NCBI GenBank assembly: GCA_026393335.1
Contig: JAPLAJ010000096.1
Location: 1-7,143, forward strand
Direction: 5' to 3'
DNA: 7,143 nt
From: Rhodoluna sp.
Lineage (GTDB): Bacteria; Actinomycetota; Actinomycetes; Actinomycetales; Microbacteriaceae
Below the pieces are notes generated by a model. That model had not been told where the DNA came from, searched no databases, and saw only the letters and a program-made list of their open reading frames with translations. The first letter of the stretch is position 1; each line of letters begins with the position of its first letter. Both the position numbers and the translations under genes were made by a program. Positions 5,204 through 7,143 of this stretch are shown here, piece after piece.

Positions 5204-6874
5204 ATGTCATACGAAGCCGAAGACATTCTCAATGCTTTAGATGATCAGCAACGCGAAGCAGCCCAGTCGCTTCTTGGCCCAACTGTGATTCTGGCTGGAG
5301 CGGGAACCGGTAAGACGAGAACCATTACTCACCGAATTGCTTATGGAATTCTGCGCGGAGATTTCTCTGAGAACAGAGTTATGGCTTTGACTTATACCAA
5401 TCGTGCTGCCGGTGAACTTAGGTCAAGACTTAGATCTCTTGGCGTTCATTCGGTAAATGCGAAAACATTTCACGCTGCTGCTCTATCGCAACTTGAGTAT
5501 TTCTGGCGAGACTTCTTTGGTGTTGAGGCACCAAGAGTTCTGGAATCAAAATCCAGGGCTATCGGTGCCGCTGCCCAAACACTAAAGATAAGACTCGATG
5601 CAAACACCATCCGAGATCTAGCATCCGAGATTGAATGGCGCAAGTATTCAATGTTGAGCATGGAACAGTATCTAGATCAAATAACCACTCGTCCTGTAAT
5701 CTCAGGTCTTGCACCAATTAGGTCCTTTGAAATTCAGGTCGCCTATGAAGATGCCAAGGTCAAGGCCAAGCAAATCGACTGGGAGGACGTTTTGATGCTT
5801 TGCACTGGAATGCTAAAGGCAGAGCCTCGAGCATTAGCCCATGTGCATTCCCAATATCGTTTCTTTACAGTTGATGAGTACCAAGACATTTCGAAATTGC
5901 AGCAGGAGCTTCTAGATACTTGGCTGGGGGATAGAAGCGATCTTTGCGTTGTGGGAGATCCCAACCAAACCATTTACTCTTTCAGCGGTGCAAGTGCTTC
6001 TTTCTTAGAAACATTTGATTCTAGATATCCAGGAGCTAATGTCATTTCGTTGACTAAGAACTACCGTTCAACTCCAGAGATTATTTCAGTTGCAAATAGC
6101 GTTCGAGGAAATCAGAAGTTCGAACCTCTTGAGGCAATTCGTCCTAGAGGTCAAGTTCCTGAAGTTCTAGAATTCGCAACTAGAGATCAAGAATGTGACT
6201 GGGTTGCCAACAGAATAAAAGACTTGCTTTCTAGTGGGCTTAAGGCCAGTCAGATTGCTGTTTTGTATCGAATCAATGCACAATCTGAACAGGTTGAAAA
6301 TGCACTTAGCAAAGCCGGTGTTGAATACCAGGTGCGCGGCGGTCAACGCTACTTCAACAGACCTGAAATCATGTCAGCTGTTCGCATGGTCAGAGCAGAA
6401 GCTGCCAACCCTTCAGGCAAGGAACTCTATGAAACAGTTTCGGCTATTGCTCGAAGTCTGGGTTGGCAAAGTATCGCTCCTGAAGTTTCGGGCACAGCTT
6501 TGGAACAGTGGGAAGCCCTAAACTCTTTAGTTCAAATCGCTGATGAACTTGGCGCTGAGGCAACTATCCAAACTTTTGCCAACGAATTGGAAGAGCGTCA
6601 ACGCTCTCAGCATGAACCAACAAGGGAATCAATTACCCTGAGCACAATTCACGCAGCTAAGGGACTCGAATACAAAGCAGTCTTCATTATCGGAGCAATC
6701 GAAGGCTATCTTCCAATTAGTTATGCCAAGACAGAGTTACAAATAGCTGAAGAGCAGCGATTGTTTTATGTGGGAGTGACTAGAGCGAAAGACTCCTTGT
6801 TTATTACTTGGGCCCACAGGGACACTCCAGAAGATCGTCCAAGAACTAGAAGTAGATACCTAGATCTCATCTAA
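5204..6874 (+). CDS. uvrD2: UvrD2-type superfamily 1A DNA helicase, core only
   Basis: 556 residues with a complete UvrD/PcrA-type ATPase core: Q motif DDQQREAA 13-20, Walker A AGAGTGKT 31-38, Ia ALTYTNRAAGEL 61-72, TFH 88-90, Walker B VDEYQD 223-228, III VVGDPNQTIYSFSGA 249-263, IV LTKNYRST 283-290, Va LSTIHAAKGLEY 479-490, VI EEQRLFYVGVTRAKD 516-530. This predicts ATP-driven 3'-to-5' translocation on single-stranded DNA for repair and replication. Position after nudC and the TYTNRAA-type Ia sequence favour UvrD2 over UvrD1/PcrA. The protein ends 26 residues after motif VI; the CxxC-CxxC tetracysteine module and HRDC domain of mycobacterial UvrD2 (about 700 residues) are absent, and neither is encoded in other frames downstream. 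ATG lies 2 bp after the nudC stop with a weak ribosome binding site, so translation is probably coupled. The 3' end overlaps the convergent gene by 15 bp. Confidence 0.9.
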   Translation: MSYEAEDILNALDDQQREAAQSLLGPTVILAGAGTGKTRTITHRIAYGILRGDFSENRVMALTYTNRAAGELRSRLRSLGVHSVNAKTFHAAALSQLEYFWRDFFGVEAPRVLESKSRAIGAAAQTLKIRLDANTIRDLASEIEWRKYSMLSMEQYLDQITTRPVISGLAPIRSFEIQVAYEDAKVKAKQIDWEDVLMLCTGMLKAEPRALAHVHSQYRFFTVDEYQDISKLQQELLDTWLGDRSDLCVVGDPNQTIYSFSGASASFLETFDSRYPGANVISLTKNYRSTPEIISVANSVRGNQKFEPLEAIRPRGQVPEVLEFATRDQECDWVANRIKDLLSSGLKASQIAVLYRINAQSEQVENALSKAGVEYQVRGGQRYFNRPEIMSAVRMVRAEAANPSGKELYETVSAIARSLGWQSIAPEVSGTALEQWEALNSLVQIADELGAEATIQTFANELEERQRSQHEPTRESITLSTIHAAKGLEYKAVFIIGAIEGYLPISYAKTELQIAEEQRLFYVGVTRAKDSLFITWAHRDTPEDRPRTRSRYLDLI

Positions 6875-7143
6875 CCCACTGCATTTGCAGAGTCTATGAA
6901 ACTCAAAGGTAGTTCTATGAACATTTCCTGACGCATAATCTATTCGGTAGCCAGCTTGGTATTCATTTTTTTCATCAGCTATTACCTTGAAACCTGCAGA
7001 CTCATCTAGGTGTCTGAGGATTGAACGTAAGGTAAGACCTGCTGAACTCAGCAGTGAAGAGCTATCGTCTCTGGTTCTGGGTAAATCAATAAGTTGAGAT
7101 GCTAACGCAGGCCAAGCAGGATCTTGGTCAACTTTGTATTCAG
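6860..7143 (-). CDS. Unidentified gene, C-terminal part (5' end outside window); possible winged-helix region
   Basis: The minus-strand frame reading from 7141 is open for 93 codons to a TAG at 6860-6862 and continues past the window edge. It has no ATG, GTG or TTG in frame inside the window, so a start-codon-based search would miss it. Composition looks protein-like: alternating hydrophobic helices and a plausible helix-turn-helix plus wing, with SSLLSSAGLTLRSILRHLDE (29-48 of the fragment) followed by AGFKVIAD..EYQAGYRID. The end, FHRLCKCSGLDEI, has two closely spaced cysteines. I do not recognise the family. In related actinobacteria the genes beyond uvrD2 often encode metalloproteases or other conserved proteins, but this sequence does not show an HExxH. 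It converges on the UvrD2-type gene and overlaps its last 15 bp. Confidence 0.7.
   Translation of the reverse strand, partial: EYKVDQDPAWPALASQLIDLPRTRDDSSSLLSSAGLTLRSILRHLDESAGFKVIADEKNEYQAGYRIDYASGNVHRTTFEFHRLCKCSGLDEI

Noticed and set aside
6234..6521. Plus-strand open frame of 95 codons inside the UvrD2-type gene
   Set aside because: It is out of frame within a continuous helicase core and begins without a ribosome binding site; a shadow of the real gene.
6893..6921. Direct repeat TCTATGAA (6893-6900 and 6914-6921)
   Set aside because: It lies inside the partial minus-strand gene and arises from two similar His-Arg codon contexts; a short word with no other support.
1..7143. Mobile element, prophage, CRISPR array or defence system
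   Set aside because: I saw no transposase, integrase, spaced repeats, terminal inverted repeats, tRNA-like attachment site or abrupt composition change; the gene content is conserved chromosomal core.

Overview
The window looks like a piece of a compact, low-to-mid GC (about 45% by eye) actinobacterial chromosome. The most likely source is a small-genome planktonic relative of Microbacteriaceae; another low-GC freshwater actinobacterium is possible. The main evidence is the gene set: an RhlE-like DEAD-box helicase, a ferritin-fold/MiaE-like protein, a DUF3107 protein, an actinobacterial phosphotransferase-like protein, NudC and a UvrD2-type helicase. In Mycobacterium tuberculosis the equivalents of most of these lie in one neighbourhood (about Rv3198c to Rv3211). 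Gene-dense packing, TANNNT -10 boxes and two probable leaderless starts fit the same assignment.

Layout. Positions 1-318 hold the C-terminal 105 residues of a PHP-domain metallohydrolase (+). It converges, with a 2-bp gap, on the DEAD-box helicase (321-1697, -). A 65-bp divergent promoter region follows, containing an 8-bp inverted repeat. The ferritin-fold protein (1763-2539, +) reads out of it and converges, with a 3-bp gap, on a minus-strand unit. That unit, in transcription order, is the phosphotransferase-like gene (4181-3096), DUF3107 (3039-2815) and a three-helix membrane protein (2815-2543, overlapping DUF3107 by 1 nt). A second divergent promoter region (4182-4256) carries a perfect tandem 9-bp repeat. 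From it nudC (4257-5201) and the UvrD2-type helicase (5204-6874) run rightward as a tight two-gene operon. A minus-strand gene, cut by the window end, overlaps the helicase 3' end by 15 bp (6860-7143).

Functional picture. This is mainly housekeeping nucleic-acid metabolism: RNA remodelling (DEAD-box helicase), NADH/NAD-cap hydrolysis (NudC) and DNA repair or unwinding (UvrD2-type). With it sit lineage-specific proteins of poorly known role. I see no mobile element, CRISPR array, rRNA or tRNA gene, phage gene or defence island, and no convincing new multi-gene system. All intergenic stretches are under 80 bp.

Points worth a second look: the UvrD2-type helicase stops just after motif VI with no tetracysteine or HRDC module; the phosphotransferase-like protein has lost its expected catalytic Asp; the ferritin-fold protein contains no ExxH; NudC has an incomplete zinc knuckle; and the partial minus-strand gene at the right edge has no in-frame ATG, GTG or TTG within the window, so a start-codon-based search would miss it.
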